From an uncultured Clostridia bacterium (GTDB lineage: Bacteria; Bacillota; Clostridia; Oscillospirales; Ruminococcaceae): DNA of 40,815 nucleotides. The stretch lies in the NCBI GenBank assembly GCA_947631575.1, contig CANRLW010000009.1:1-40815 (forward strand). Reading direction: 5' to 3'. Shown here one piece after another: positions 31,913-39,654 of the stretch. The translations under genes were made by a program, and so were the position numbers. Each line of letters opens with the position of its first letter. Position 1 is the stretch's first letter. The notes below the pieces were generated by a model. That model was not told the origin of the DNA. It ran no database searches and saw nothing but the letters and a program-made list of their open reading frames with translations.

Positions 31913-33142
31913 ATGAATTACGTTATTATCGGAAACAGTACGGCGGCTGTCGGAACTATCGCGGGAATCCGTGAGATAGACAGCACCGGAAAAATAACCG
32001 TCATCTCCGACGAAAAGTATCACACCTATTCGCGCCCTCTCATTTCCTACTGGCTCGAGGGCAAGGTTTCGGACAAGAACATTTATTACCGCGAACCCGA
32101 TTTTTATGAAAAGAACGGCGTTGAAACCATACTCGGCAAAAAGGTCACAAAGATAGAAACGGAAAAGAAGTGCGTAGTTCTTGATGACGGACTTTCCGTT
32201 CCTTATGACAAGCTTATGGTCGCAACGGGTTCAAAGCCTTTTGTGCCGCCGATGAAAGGTCTTGAAAAGGTAAACTATCATACCTTTATGACTTTCGACA
32301 GCGTAAAGGCTATCCGTTCCGAAATAAAGAAGGGAATGAAAGTCCTCATTATCGGCGCGGGACTTATAGGACTTAAAGCCGCCGAGGCGCTTGCCGCACA
32401 CGAAACGGATATAACAGTCATCGACCTTGCCGACAGAATACTTCCGTCAATTCTCGACGTACAAGCAGGAATTAAAATGCAGCGCCATATTGAAAACCAC
32501 GGCGTGAAATTCATTCTTAAAACTTCCGTTGAAGAATTTTCCGAACATTCCGCAAAACTTCAGAACGGAATGACCGTTGATTTCGATATGCTCATAGTAG
32601 CCGTCGGAGTGCGCCCGAATACTGAGCTTGTTTCCGACGCGGGAGGAAAGGTCGAGCGCGGCATAATTACGGATATGACCCAGAAAACTTCGCTTGATGA
32701 CATTTACGCGGCGGGAGATTGTACCGTAAGTTATGATTCTGCCGCCGACACAAACAGAATACTTGCAATTCTCCCCAACGCATATTTACAGGGAGAAACG
32801 GCAGGACGCAATATGGCGGGCAGAGAGAATTATTATCTTAACGCCATTCCTATGAACGCAATAGGGCTTTTCGGACTTCATATCATTTCAGCGGGAGATT
32901 ATAACGGCGAGGAATATGTGACCGAAACGGAGAATACATATAAAAAGCTGGTGTTCCGCGACAATAAGCTGAAGGGCTATATCCTTATGGGTGACGTCGA
33001 GAGAGCGGGAATTTATACGGGAATGATAAAAGAGGGCATTGAGATAGACGATGTAAACGAAGAACTTCTCAAACAAAAGCCTCAGATGATGATGTTCTCA
33101 AAAGAAAGACGCGAAGAAAAGCTCGGAGGTATCATAAGATGA
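31913..33142 (+). CDS. FAD-dependent NAD(P)H oxidoreductase (nitrite reductase/NADH oxidase-like)
   Basis: This 409-residue two-dinucleotide-binding flavoprotein starts YVIIGNSTAAVGTIAGIREI (FAD), followed by LMVATGSKPFVPP. The NAD(P) motif is KVLIIGAGLIGLKAAEAL and the FAD-closing motif DDIYAAGDCTVSYD. It likely supplies electrons from NAD(P)H to glutamate synthase through the ferredoxin protein. The ATG at 31913 is preferred over GTG at 31904, because GAGGTGA (31901-31907) then acts as the ribosome binding site. It overlaps the GXGXG subunit gene by four bases. Confidence 0.88.
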   Translation: MNYVIIGNSTAAVGTIAGIREIDSTGKITVISDEKYHTYSRPLISYWLEGKVSDKNIYYREPDFYEKNGVETILGKKVTKIETEKKCVVLDDGLSVPYDKLMVATGSKPFVPPMKGLEKVNYHTFMTFDSVKAIRSEIKKGMKVLIIGAGLIGLKAAEALAAHETDITVIDLADRILPSILDVQAGIKMQRHIENHGVKFILKTSVEEFSEHSAKLQNGMTVDFDMLIVAVGVRPNTELVSDAGGKVERGIITDMTQKTSLDDIYAAGDCTVSYDSAADTNRILAILPNAYLQGETAGRNMAGRENYYLNAIPMNAIGLFGLHIISAGDYNGEEYVTETENTYKKLVFRDNKLKGYILMGDVERAGIYTGMIKEGIEIDDVNEELLKQKPQMMMFSKERREEKLGGIIR

Positions 33143-33858
33143 AAATAGACGCAAAAAATATCGGTTATTCCGAGCTGAATAAAATAATGCGCGAGAGCGA
33201 CGAAAGCAGGTTTGAAATAGAAAACGTGCTCGGTCAGCGCTATATCGGCGCAGGAACAACAGGGAAGGAGATCCTTGTTACGGGTACTCCCGGAAACGCT
33301 CTCGGAGCATACCTCAACGGCTCTAAGATAGTTGTATACGGAAACGCACAGGACGCTATCGGCGATACAATGAACGACGGAGCAATAATCGTTCACGGAA
33401 ACTGCGGCGACACCGCGGGATACGCAATGCGTTCGGGCGAGATATATGTAGAGGGAAACGCGGGCTATCGCGTCGGAATACATATGAAGAGCTATAAGGA
33501 GCTTTACCCGATAATCGTTATCGGCGGAAAGGTCGGCGATTTCCTCGGAGAATACCAGGCTGGCGGCATTATAATCGTTCTCGGAATAGGAACGGAAGGC
33601 TGTCCTGTCGGAAGTTTCTGCGGAACGGGTATGCATGGCGGAGAAATGTTTATAAGGAGCGAAGTAGCTCCCAAAGGACTTCCAAAGCAGGTTTGCTGTA
33701 CAGAGGCTACCGCAGAGGAAAAAGAGCAGATCCGCCGCTATATCGACAGATTTGTAAAACACTTTAAGCACAACACCGACGAGCTTTTAAGCTCAAAGTT
33801 CTATAAACTTATCCCCAACTCTGCAAATCCCTATAAACAGTTGTATGTAAACAATTAA
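33139..33858 (+). CDS. glutamate synthase GXGXG (GltB C-terminal) domain subunit
   Basis: This 239-residue protein corresponds to the beta-helical C-terminal domain of GltB, here a separate polypeptide. The repeated glycine motif is clear: GKEILVTGTPGNALGAYLNG, VHGNCGDTAGYAMRSGEI, VEGNAGYRVGIHMKSY and GGKVGDFLGEYQAGGIIIVL. In fused enzymes the domain is structural and connects the amidotransferase and synthase parts. ATGA overlap with the previous gene suggests coupled translation. Confidence 0.92.
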   Translation: MKIDAKNIGYSELNKIMRESDESRFEIENVLGQRYIGAGTTGKEILVTGTPGNALGAYLNGSKIVVYGNAQDAIGDTMNDGAIIVHGNCGDTAGYAMRSGEIYVEGNAGYRVGIHMKSYKELYPIIVIGGKVGDFLGEYQAGGIIIVLGIGTEGCPVGSFCGTGMHGGEMFIRSEVAPKGLPKQVCCTEATAEEKEQIRRYIDRFVKHFKHNTDELLSSKFYKLIPNSANPYKQLYVNN

Positions 33859-33902
33859 ACAAAAACGCCGCGGCAAAAATCATACAACATCGGAGAGGTT
33901 TT

Positions 33903-34463
33903 ATGAAGATCTTCATCAACGCAAAAACAGAAGAATCCTGCAAAGATCTGCGCGATATTCTCGGCGAATCAGCCGAGGATTTTTCGCTGTGCTTTGATGA
34001 TGAAAAACAGTTTGATTTCGGCGACTGCGGGGCGATAATCGTTTCAACTCCCTTGAGGTCGGAGTTCGGACTGAATTATGTCAGCGAGGCGTCAAAGCTT
34101 ACTTCTTCGCCGATAATTGTGCTTGCGAGAGCGGATATTGCGGACGATGTGCAAAAGAGAATAAAGTTTACGGGAGCGTTTGTCGTAGAAAAACCGTTTA
34201 AAAAGAGCGTTCTGCAGAACGCCCTTAAAATGGCGGCTCTCGCAAAGGAGAACATAAACCGCCTCGAAGATGAAAAAAACAAGCTGTCGAAACAGCTTGA
34301 TGATGTAAAAATAATTGACCGTGCAAAGTGCTGCCTTATACAATACCTTAATCTCACCGAAGAACAGGCGCACCGTCACATACAAAAACTCGCAATGGAT
34401 ACCCGCAAAACCCAGCGTCAGATAGCGGAAGATGTTCTGAGAACATACCTTTCCGATACTTGA
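33903..34463 (+). CDS. ANTAR-domain RNA-binding antitermination regulator with degenerate receiver
   Basis: This 186-residue protein has a receiver-like N-terminus in which the usual phosphoacceptor Asp position falls in AIIVSTPLRSEFG and is not acidic, while the later Lys (VVEKPF) remains. A coiled-coil linker follows (NINRLEDEKNKLSKQLDDVK). The C-terminal ANTAR three-helix domain reads KCCLIQYLNLTEEQAHRHIQ and ends QRQIAEDVLRTYL. ANTAR proteins bind paired small RNA hairpins and prevent termination, often in nitrogen metabolism. It lies 44 bp after the glt genes with GGAGAGG as ribosome binding site. Its natural target was not identified here. Confidence 0.9.
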   Translation: MKIFINAKTEESCKDLRDILGESAEDFSLCFDDEKQFDFGDCGAIIVSTPLRSEFGLNYVSEASKLTSSPIIVLARADIADDVQKRIKFTGAFVVEKPFKKSVLQNALKMAALAKENINRLEDEKNKLSKQLDDVKIIDRAKCCLIQYLNLTEEQAHRHIQKLAMDTRKTQRQIAEDVLRTYLSDT

Positions 34464-34476
34464 CCGACAGGGTCAA
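34460..34476. terminator. short hairpin shared by two convergent stop codons
   Basis: TTGACC pairs with GGTCAA around GACAG. The left arm contains the TGA of the ANTAR gene and the right arm the TGA of the CYTH gene on the other strand. No long T run follows on either strand, so its strength as a terminator is doubtful. Confidence 0.4.
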
Positions 34477-35027
34477 AGATCCGTTCTTTTTCGGTATTCC
34501 TCTAAAAATCTTCTGATTTTTCCTTTACATATGACACTTTCGGAGCGTTCGCCAATAACGCTCCTTATTTTTTTGAGAATTTCCCGTGCCTTTTCTTCGT
34601 CGGTAAATTCGATCTCAACTTCATAGTCCGCCTTTTCAAAATATTCGCTCATGTCGAGGTCAATTTCCGCGCCGTCAAAGCCCTTAACCAGCCTCTTTGT
34701 AAAAAGTTTTCCCAGCCGCTTTACATCGGGAATATCCTCTCCCGACATTTCCGAGAGGAGCTTTCCCGAAAGTTCTTCGGGCAGAGTATCGAGTTTTTCG
34801 GAAAGTTCAACGCGCGAAAACTCTTTCTTGGTCGGGAGTTTCACTTGCAGAAAAAATTCTCCGTCAATCTCACGAACGCGCACGGTTATACTTCTTTCGG
34901 ACAAATTAAGCCCGTCGGTGTCGTAGTAGTAGTTTGTCTGTAATATCGTTTCGTCCCACGAAAATTCGTTTAACAGCCTTTCATACTGCTCGGCGGAAAG
35001 CATTGTCTTAAATTCATTTTCTATCAT
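34473..35027 (-). CDS. CYTH domain protein (adenylate cyclase/thiamine-triphosphatase fold)
   Basis: This 184-residue protein begins MIENEFK, the ExExK signature (Glu3, Glu5, Lys7) of the CYTH tunnel fold. It continues with TNYYYDTDGLNLSERSITVR, RVREIDGEFFLQVKLPTK and EIDLDMSEYF. The acidic and basic residues line a tunnel that binds metal and triphosphate. Firmicute members often hydrolyse inorganic triphosphate or thiamine triphosphate; which applies here is unknown. It overlaps the stop of the upstream ligase gene by four bases (ATGA). Confidence 0.88.
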   Translation of the reverse strand: MIENEFKTMLSAEQYERLLNEFSWDETILQTNYYYDTDGLNLSERSITVRVREIDGEFFLQVKLPTKKEFSRVELSEKLDTLPEELSGKLLSEMSGEDIPDVKRLGKLFTKRLVKGFDGAEIDLDMSEYFEKADYEVEIEFTDEEKAREILKKIRSVIGERSESVICKGKIRRFLEEYRKRTDL

Positions 35028-35734
35028 AAATACCCGTCCTTTCCTCTTATGGAAACTTCTCCCGAATTTACCTCGAACCTTCCGCTTTCATTTTCGCAGA
35101 TAAGACAGCCGTTTTCTGCAATATCCACCGCCCGCGCGAGCTGTTCTTCGTTTCCGCGGATAAGTTTCACTTCGCGCCCTAAATTTAAAAGCCGAGCTTT
35201 GTATTCATCGTAACATTCACAGAAAGTCTGTTTTGAGCGTATAATAACTTTTTCCAGAATTTTTTCACATAACGCCTTTTTCGGTATGTCTTTATTTGTC
35301 ACGGTTTTAAGAGAAACAGCGTTCGGAAGTCCGATTTTCCTGAAATAATCGTCGCTTTGCGATATGTTTACGCCTATCCCGCAGATAACATATTCACCTT
35401 TTCTTACGCTCTCGCATAAAATACCACAGACCTTGCGATTTTCAATAATTATATCGTTAGACCACTTTATGAAAGCCTTTATGCCGAATTCTTCAATTGC
35501 GTCGCATACCGCAAGTCCGACGCGCGCCGTTAAAGTCATAAAGTCGGGCGGGTCTTTAAGCAGTACAGACATAGCAAGCATTCCCGCCGCCGTATCCCAC
35601 GCGTGACCGCGCCTGCCTCTGCCGAGCGTCTGCCTTTCGGCGGTAACACAAGCGCCGTCCGACAATTCGTCACACCGTTCTTTCAGCCAGTCGTTTGTAG
35701 ATGTAGTTTCATCAAGATAAAAAATGCCGCTCAT
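35024..35734 (-). CDS. birA: biotin-[acetyl-CoA-carboxylase] ligase (class I, no repressor domain)
   Basis: This 236-residue biotin-protein ligase activates biotin with ATP and attaches it to carboxylase carriers. The biotinyl-AMP loop is RQTLGRGRRGHAWDTA, with further motifs KWSNDIIIENRKVCGILCES and CGIGVNISQ. The N-terminal helix-turn-helix found in the bifunctional repressor BirA is absent, so it should not regulate transcription itself. The gene starts 3 bp downstream of the YfcE-type gene on the same strand. Confidence 0.92.
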   Translation of the reverse strand: MSGIFYLDETTSTNDWLKERCDELSDGACVTAERQTLGRGRRGHAWDTAAGMLAMSVLLKDPPDFMTLTARVGLAVCDAIEEFGIKAFIKWSNDIIIENRKVCGILCESVRKGEYVICGIGVNISQSDDYFRKIGLPNAVSLKTVTNKDIPKKALCEKILEKVIIRSKQTFCECYDEYKARLLNLGREVKLIRGNEEQLARAVDIAENGCLICENESGRFEVNSGEVSIRGKDGYL

Positions 35735-35737
35735 CTG

Positions 35738-36226
35738 TCATTTACCCCTAAGCTCACGAATATTTATAGATATGGCGCGGTTTTTGTCGATATCAATTAT
35801 TCCGTATGACGGTTTCATATCGCCTCTCGGTAGCGCCGCGCTGCCGGGGTTCATGACATAAACGCCGTTTACCATATCATTAAACGGAATATGCGTATGC
35901 CCGTAAAGCGCAATGTCACAGTTGTTTTCCCTCGCATTTTCCGTGAGCAGACCGAGCGTCATTTTCACGGCGAGCGTGTGCCCATGACAGCAGAAAATAT
36001 TTACGCCCGTGCCTGTTCTGACAACATGCGTTGTTTCATGTACGCCGATGTCGCAGTTTCCTCCGACATAAACCGCAGGCAGCATAGGATGCGCCGCAGT
36101 AAAGTCCTCAAACTCGGTTTCTCCGTCGCCGAGATGAATAAGCATATCCGCGTCTTTGTTCTGCGAAAGAGCAAGCTCAATTGCGGAAAAGTCGCGGTGA
36201 GTATCAGAAATAACAAGAATTTTCAT
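35738..36226 (-). CDS. YfcE/MJ0936-type metallophosphodiesterase
   Basis: This 162-residue calcineurin-like phosphoesterase has the metal-binding series in order: SDTHRD, LGDGETE, GGNCDIG, FCCHGHTL and YGHTHIP. The C-terminal strand NPGSAALPRGD is also conserved. Homologues cleave phosphodiester model substrates; the cellular substrate is unknown. GGAGGC precedes the ATG. It is the first gene of a three-gene minus-strand unit with birA and the CYTH gene. Confidence 0.9.
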   Translation of the reverse strand: MKILVISDTHRDFSAIELALSQNKDADMLIHLGDGETEFEDFTAAHPMLPAVYVGGNCDIGVHETTHVVRTGTGVNIFCCHGHTLAVKMTLGLLTENARENNCDIALYGHTHIPFNDMVNGVYVMNPGSAALPRGDMKPSYGIIDIDKNRAISINIRELRGK

Positions 36227-36248
36227 AAATGCCTCCGTTCAACTTAAA

Positions 36249-36277
36249 AGTATATCATAAATCGGAGACAAATAAAA
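36249..36277 (-). promoter_or_regulatory. extended -10 promoter for the yfcE-birA-CYTH unit
   Basis: On the minus strand TATACT (36249-36254) is preceded by TG one base upstream, giving an extended -10. The -35 region 17 bp further upstream (TTTTAT) is weak. Confidence 0.6.
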
Positions 36278-36334
36278 GTATTTTAAGAAAAGTTTGTTTA
36301 TTATGCACAATTATGATAACGGGAGGAAATCGTT

Positions 36335-36568
36335 ATGAACGAAAAGAATTATGACAAGCTCATAGAGGCAGCAAGCCAAAAGCTCGGAACATCACCCTCA
36401 CAGCTAAGGCAGACCCTTGAAAAAGGCGACATGAAAGCGCTTTCACAGGGACTTTCAAAATCGGACAAGGAGAAACTCCGCGCGATACTTTCAAATAAAG
36501 AGCTAATGCAGAAACTGAAAAACGCCTCTACGCCCGAGGACATAATGAAAATGCTCGGCAAAAGATGA
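36335..36568 (+). CDS. 77-residue helical protein of unknown function
   Basis: This frame has a good ribosome binding site (GGGAGGAAATC) and coding-like sequence: NEKNYDKLIEAASQKLGTSP, SQLRQTLEKGDMKALSQGL and KLKNASTPEDIMKMLGKR. It is charged, lacks Cys and membrane segments, and is predicted all-helical. It is the first of three small same-strand genes (36335-37240) that look like one unit. I do not recognise a named family. The absence of overlap with any larger gene supports it as real. Confidence 0.7.
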   Translation: MNEKNYDKLIEAASQKLGTSPSQLRQTLEKGDMKALSQGLSKSDKEKLRAILSNKELMQKLKNASTPEDIMKMLGKR

Positions 36569-36603
36569 AATAAAGTTTTTTACAAGAATGGGGGCGCTCG
36601 TGT

Positions 36604-36924
36604 GTGGATAATAACAACATAGAAGATTTGCTGCGGGCGCTTGTCGGCGATGATGAAGATAATGAAGACGAACAGTCCCGCGAAAACAAAAACGAAGAGC
36701 AGGGCGGCTTGTTTTCGGGACTTGACCCGGAAATGCTTATAAAGCTTATGGGACTGCTTGAAACGCTGAATCAGCCCGATGATACCGAGCGTTTTCTGCT
36801 TGCGTTAAAGCCGCTCCTCAGACAGGAAAACCGTCCGAAGATAGATTCGGCTTTAAGGCTGATAAAGCTGTTTACTATTCTTCCTATGCTCAGGGAAACG
36901 GGACTTTTTGATAAACTTATCTGA
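36604..36924 (+). CDS. 106-residue acidic protein of unknown function
   Basis: It starts with GTG at 36604 after GGGGGCG. The N-terminal half is very acidic (DDEDNEDEQSRENKNEEQGG). The C-terminal half is helical with LDPEMLIKLMGLLETLNQPD and RFLLALKPLLRQENRPKIDS, then ALRLIKLFTILPMLRETGLF. No signal peptide or transmembrane segment is evident. It is the middle gene of three small unknowns. Confidence 0.7.
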   Translation: MDNNNIEDLLRALVGDDEDNEDEQSRENKNEEQGGLFSGLDPEMLIKLMGLLETLNQPDDTERFLLALKPLLRQENRPKIDSALRLIKLFTILPMLRETGLFDKLI

Positions 36925-36946
36925 ATATCTTGTCGGAGGTGATCTT

Positions 36947-37240
36947 ATGGTATGGAATCCTACACAGTCCGCCTTTTATAAAATGTCGGAAGAAAGCGCC
37001 GAACCGAAGTCTTGTGAAAAAAATGCAAATGAAAATAACGTCCGTTCACAAAACAGCCGTTCGGATTGTCAATGTTGCAATTGTCGTTATAATAAAGCGC
37101 CCGTTTATAAAAACGACCCATTGTCAAAAATGTTTTCGGACAGCGATATGCTGCTTATCGTTATATTGATATTTATTCTCTACCGAAACGGCGCGGATAA
37201 AAAGCTTATTATGGCGCTGGCATTTGTGCTTGTATGTTAA
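36947..37240 (+). CDS. 97-residue Cys-rich, C-terminally anchored small protein (unknown)
   Basis: The ATG at 36947 is set by a near-perfect GGAGGTGATC ribosome binding site. An in-frame ATG at 36908 would overlap the previous gene and lacks one. The middle has a cysteine cluster, SDCQCCNCRYN (Cys41, 43, 44, 46), with Cys23 and Cys97 besides. The last 30 residues hold a hydrophobic helix (MLLIVILIFILYRNG), the charged turn ADKK and a second hydrophobic stretch LIMALAFVLVC. Such a layout suggests a small membrane protein with a metal-binding or disulphide-forming head; function is not known. Confidence 0.7.
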   Translation: MVWNPTQSAFYKMSEESAEPKSCEKNANENNVRSQNSRSDCQCCNCRYNKAPVYKNDPLSKMFSDSDMLLIVILIFILYRNGADKKLIMALAFVLVC

Positions 37241-37252
37241 ACTGCACAAAAA

Positions 37253-37272
37253 TTCCCGTAAAAAAACGGGAA
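37253..37272 (+). terminator. hairpin after the small-protein genes
   Basis: TTCCCGT (37253-37259) pairs with ACGGGAA (37266-37272) around an A-only loop, followed by a short AATTT. The T run is poor. Confidence 0.45.
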
Positions 37273-37289
37273 AATTTCCGATAAAGCAC

Positions 37290-37318
37290 TTGAAAAAAAT
37301 TTCGGAATGTTGTATAAT
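37290..37318 (+). promoter_or_regulatory. sigma-A promoter of the cysE-cysS T-box transcript
   Basis: TTGAAA (37290-37295), 17 bp, TATAAT (37313-37318). Predicted start near 37325, just ahead of T-box stem I. Confidence 0.85.
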
Positions 37319-37345
37319 AATATAAAAGTTATATAAAGACGTTTT

Positions 37346-37560
37346 TACGCAGCAAGAGTACCCGTTTTATAATAAGCTACAGAGAGCCGCAGTTGGTGGA
37401 AAGCGGCGCTTGTTTTACGGAGAAGTGCGGCTGCGGAGTCGGTCTGAGGAAATGCAGACCCGTTTTCCGCGTTAAGGACAATGAGGGGCAGTATCTTGCC
37501 CAAAGCGAAGTGGGACCGCGTTATAAAACGCCTTCGCGCCGAATAGGCGCGGAGTTTTTG
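37346..37560 (+). ncRNA. T-box riboswitch, cysteine specific (specifier UGC)
   Basis: The leader senses uncharged tRNA. Stem I closes by CGCAGC (37348-37353) with GCTGCG (37430-37435). It contains AAGAGTA, the distal AGAGAGCC (37381) and TTGGTGG elements, and a specifier loop with GAAG followed by TGC at 37426-37428, a Cys codon. The T-box sequence AAGTGGGACCGCG (37508-37520) begins the antiterminator. The terminator is CTTCGCGCC (37532-37540) with GGCGCGGAG (37546-37554) then TTTTTGTTTT. Uncharged tRNA(Cys) should favour antitermination and expression of cysE-cysS, both cysteine genes, which independently supports the specificity. Confidence 0.95.
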
Positions 37561-37575
37561 TTTTAGGGAGAAATT

Positions 37576-38247
37576 ATGTTTGACAGACTGAAAGAAGAAA
37601 TTGCGTCAATAAAAGCGCGCGACCCCGCCGTAAAGTCGTCGCTTGAGGTACTTCTTTTGTATCCGTCGTTCAGGGCGGTGAGGGATTACAGAATGGCGCA
37701 TTGGTTTTATGTGCGCGGGCATTATTTCATAGCGCGCTGGATATCGCAGCGCTCGCGCCATGTCACGGGAATTGAGATACATCCCGGCGCAAAGATAGGC
37801 AAAGGCTTGTTTATAGACCACGGCGATGGAGTCGTTATCGGCGAAACGACTGAAATAGGCGACAACTGCACACTCTATCAGAATGTAACTCTCGGCGGCA
37901 CGGGAAAAGATGTCGGAAAGCGACACCCGACGCTTGGAAATAACGTTATGGTCGGCGCGGGAGCGAGGGTTTTAGGACCTATGAAAATAGGCGACAACTC
38001 AAAGATAGCGGCAAACGCCGTAGTATTGCACGAAGTGCCGCCAAACTGCACGGCGGTCGGAGTACCCGCAAGGGTCGTTAAAATGAACGGCGTCAGAGTT
38101 TCAAACAGCGACCTCGACCAGATACATATTCCCGACCCTGTTTCCGAGATCATGTGCAAGCACCTTATGTACATTGAAAAACTTGAAAAGCAGGTAGAGG
38201 AACTCCGGGCGGAAATTGACGAGCTAAAACAGAAGACAGGAGAATAA
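37576..38247 (+). CDS. cysE: serine O-acetyltransferase
   Basis: This 223-residue left-handed beta-helix enzyme acetylates serine with acetyl-CoA, the first step of cysteine synthesis. It has the N-terminal helices (DYRMAHWFYVRGHYFIARWI) and then hexapeptide repeats with the catalytic HPGAKIGKGLFIDHGDGVVI. ETTEIGDNCTLYQNVTLGG follows, along with the KRHPTLGNNVMVGAGA segment. A charged coiled coil forms the C-terminus. The T-box upstream links it to cysteine starvation. AGGGAG precedes the ATG, and cysS follows after one base. Confidence 0.96.
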   Translation: MFDRLKEEIASIKARDPAVKSSLEVLLLYPSFRAVRDYRMAHWFYVRGHYFIARWISQRSRHVTGIEIHPGAKIGKGLFIDHGDGVVIGETTEIGDNCTLYQNVTLGGTGKDVGKRHPTLGNNVMVGAGARVLGPMKIGDNSKIAANAVVLHEVPPNCTAVGVPARVVKMNGVRVSNSDLDQIHIPDPVSEIMCKHLMYIEKLEKQVEELRAEIDELKQKTGE

Positions 38248-38248
38248 T

Positions 38249-39637
38249 ATGAAGATCTATAACACTATGACAGGGAAAAAAGAAGAGCTAAAGCCCATAA
38301 CCGAAGGCACGGTAAAAATATATTGCTGCGGTCCGACGGTATATAATCTTATTCATATCGGAAACGCGCGCGCTCTTTGCGTTTTTGACGCGCTGCGCCG
38401 TTATCTTGAATACAGGGGCTATAAAGTCTTTTATGTTCAGAATTTCACCGATGTTGATGATAAAATAATCCGAAAGGCAAACGAAACGGGGAAGACCTCG
38501 CTCGAAGTTTCCGAAAATGCAATAAAGGAGTATTTTATTGACGCAGAGGGCTTGAACGTGAGAAAAGCCGACGTCCACCCGAAAGTAACGGAAAATATGG
38601 ACATAATAATTGACATCGTAAAGACGCTTGTCGAAAAAGGCTATGCATACGAGGCGGACGGCGATGTTTATTTTGAAACATCAAAGTTCCCCGAATACGG
38701 AAAGCTTTCCCATCAGCCGCTTGACGACCTTAAAGCGGGAGCAAGAATAGAGGTCGGAGAGAAAAAACGCGACCCTATGGATTTTGCCGTATGGAAAGCG
38801 GCAAAGCCCGGAGAGCCTTACTGGGATTCGCCGTTTGGAAAGGGAAGACCCGGCTGGCATATCGAATGTTCCGCTATGAGCCGCCATTATATCGGCGATA
38901 CAATTGACATTCACGGTGGCGGCGCTGACCTTATCTTCCCGCATCATGAGAACGAGATAGCGCAGAGCGAGTGCGCCACGGGTTGCAGGCTTGCAAATAT
39001 CTGGATGCATAACGGTATGCTGAATGTCGATAACAAGAAAATGTCCAAATCCGCGGGGAACTTTTTCCTTGTCCGCGATATGGCGAAAGAATTCGGCTAT
39101 GAGCCAATACGCTTTATGCTGCTGTCGGTGCATTACAGAAGTCAGCTCAATTATACTACCGAGGTTATAGAGAGCTGCAAAGCGGCTCTTACGAGGCTGT
39201 ATAACTGCCGCGAGCTTATGGAGCGTACAATGTCGTCGGCAAAAGACGGCGAGGCAAACGAGCAGACAAAGCTCGATGCAAATACCGCAAAAGAATCCTT
39301 TATAACTGCGCTTGACGATGATTTCAATACAGCCGACGCTATTTCCGCAATATTCGAGTTTGTAAGAAAGATAAACACCGCGCTGTCCGGTGAAGATATC
39401 ACAAAAGCTGATGTGAAAATTTATCTTGACGAATTTAACTCATTGACAAACGTACTCGGTTTGTTGTATAATAAAAACGACGATATTCCGAGCGATGTAA
39501 AAGAACTTGTAGAACAGCGCGCCGAGGCGAGAAAGGCAAAGAATTTCACGCTTGCAGACGAACTCAGAAACAAGATAAACGCAATGGGATATATCGTCGA
39601 GGAAACCAAACAGGGAACTATCGTTAAAAAAGCATGA
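38249..39637 (+). CDS. cysS: cysteinyl-tRNA synthetase
   Basis: This 462-residue class I synthetase charges tRNA(Cys). It has the HIGH-type motif in YCCGPTVYNLIHIGNA (zinc Cys first), the zinc ligands GWHIECSAMSRHYIG and FPHHENEIAQSECATG, and the KMSKS motif KKMSKSAGNFF. The C-terminal anticodon-binding helix bundle contains EQRAEARKAKNFTLADELR. The cysE-cysS pairing under a shared T-box is common in Firmicutes. Confidence 0.97.
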   Translation: MKIYNTMTGKKEELKPITEGTVKIYCCGPTVYNLIHIGNARALCVFDALRRYLEYRGYKVFYVQNFTDVDDKIIRKANETGKTSLEVSENAIKEYFIDAEGLNVRKADVHPKVTENMDIIIDIVKTLVEKGYAYEADGDVYFETSKFPEYGKLSHQPLDDLKAGARIEVGEKKRDPMDFAVWKAAKPGEPYWDSPFGKGRPGWHIECSAMSRHYIGDTIDIHGGGADLIFPHHENEIAQSECATGCRLANIWMHNGMLNVDNKKMSKSAGNFFLVRDMAKEFGYEPIRFMLLSVHYRSQLNYTTEVIESCKAALTRLYNCRELMERTMSSAKDGEANEQTKLDANTAKESFITALDDDFNTADAISAIFEFVRKINTALSGEDITKADVKIYLDEFNSLTNVLGLLYNKNDDIPSDVKELVEQRAEARKAKNFTLADELRNKINAMGYIVEETKQGTIVKKA

Positions 39638-39654
39638 GAACAGGAGAGGTAAAA

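Noticed and set aside
37250-37575. Possible 6S-like or other structured RNA before cysE
   Set aside because: The AGAGAG, GGTGG, TGC specifier and TGGGACCGCG elements plus terminator define a T-box riboswitch instead.
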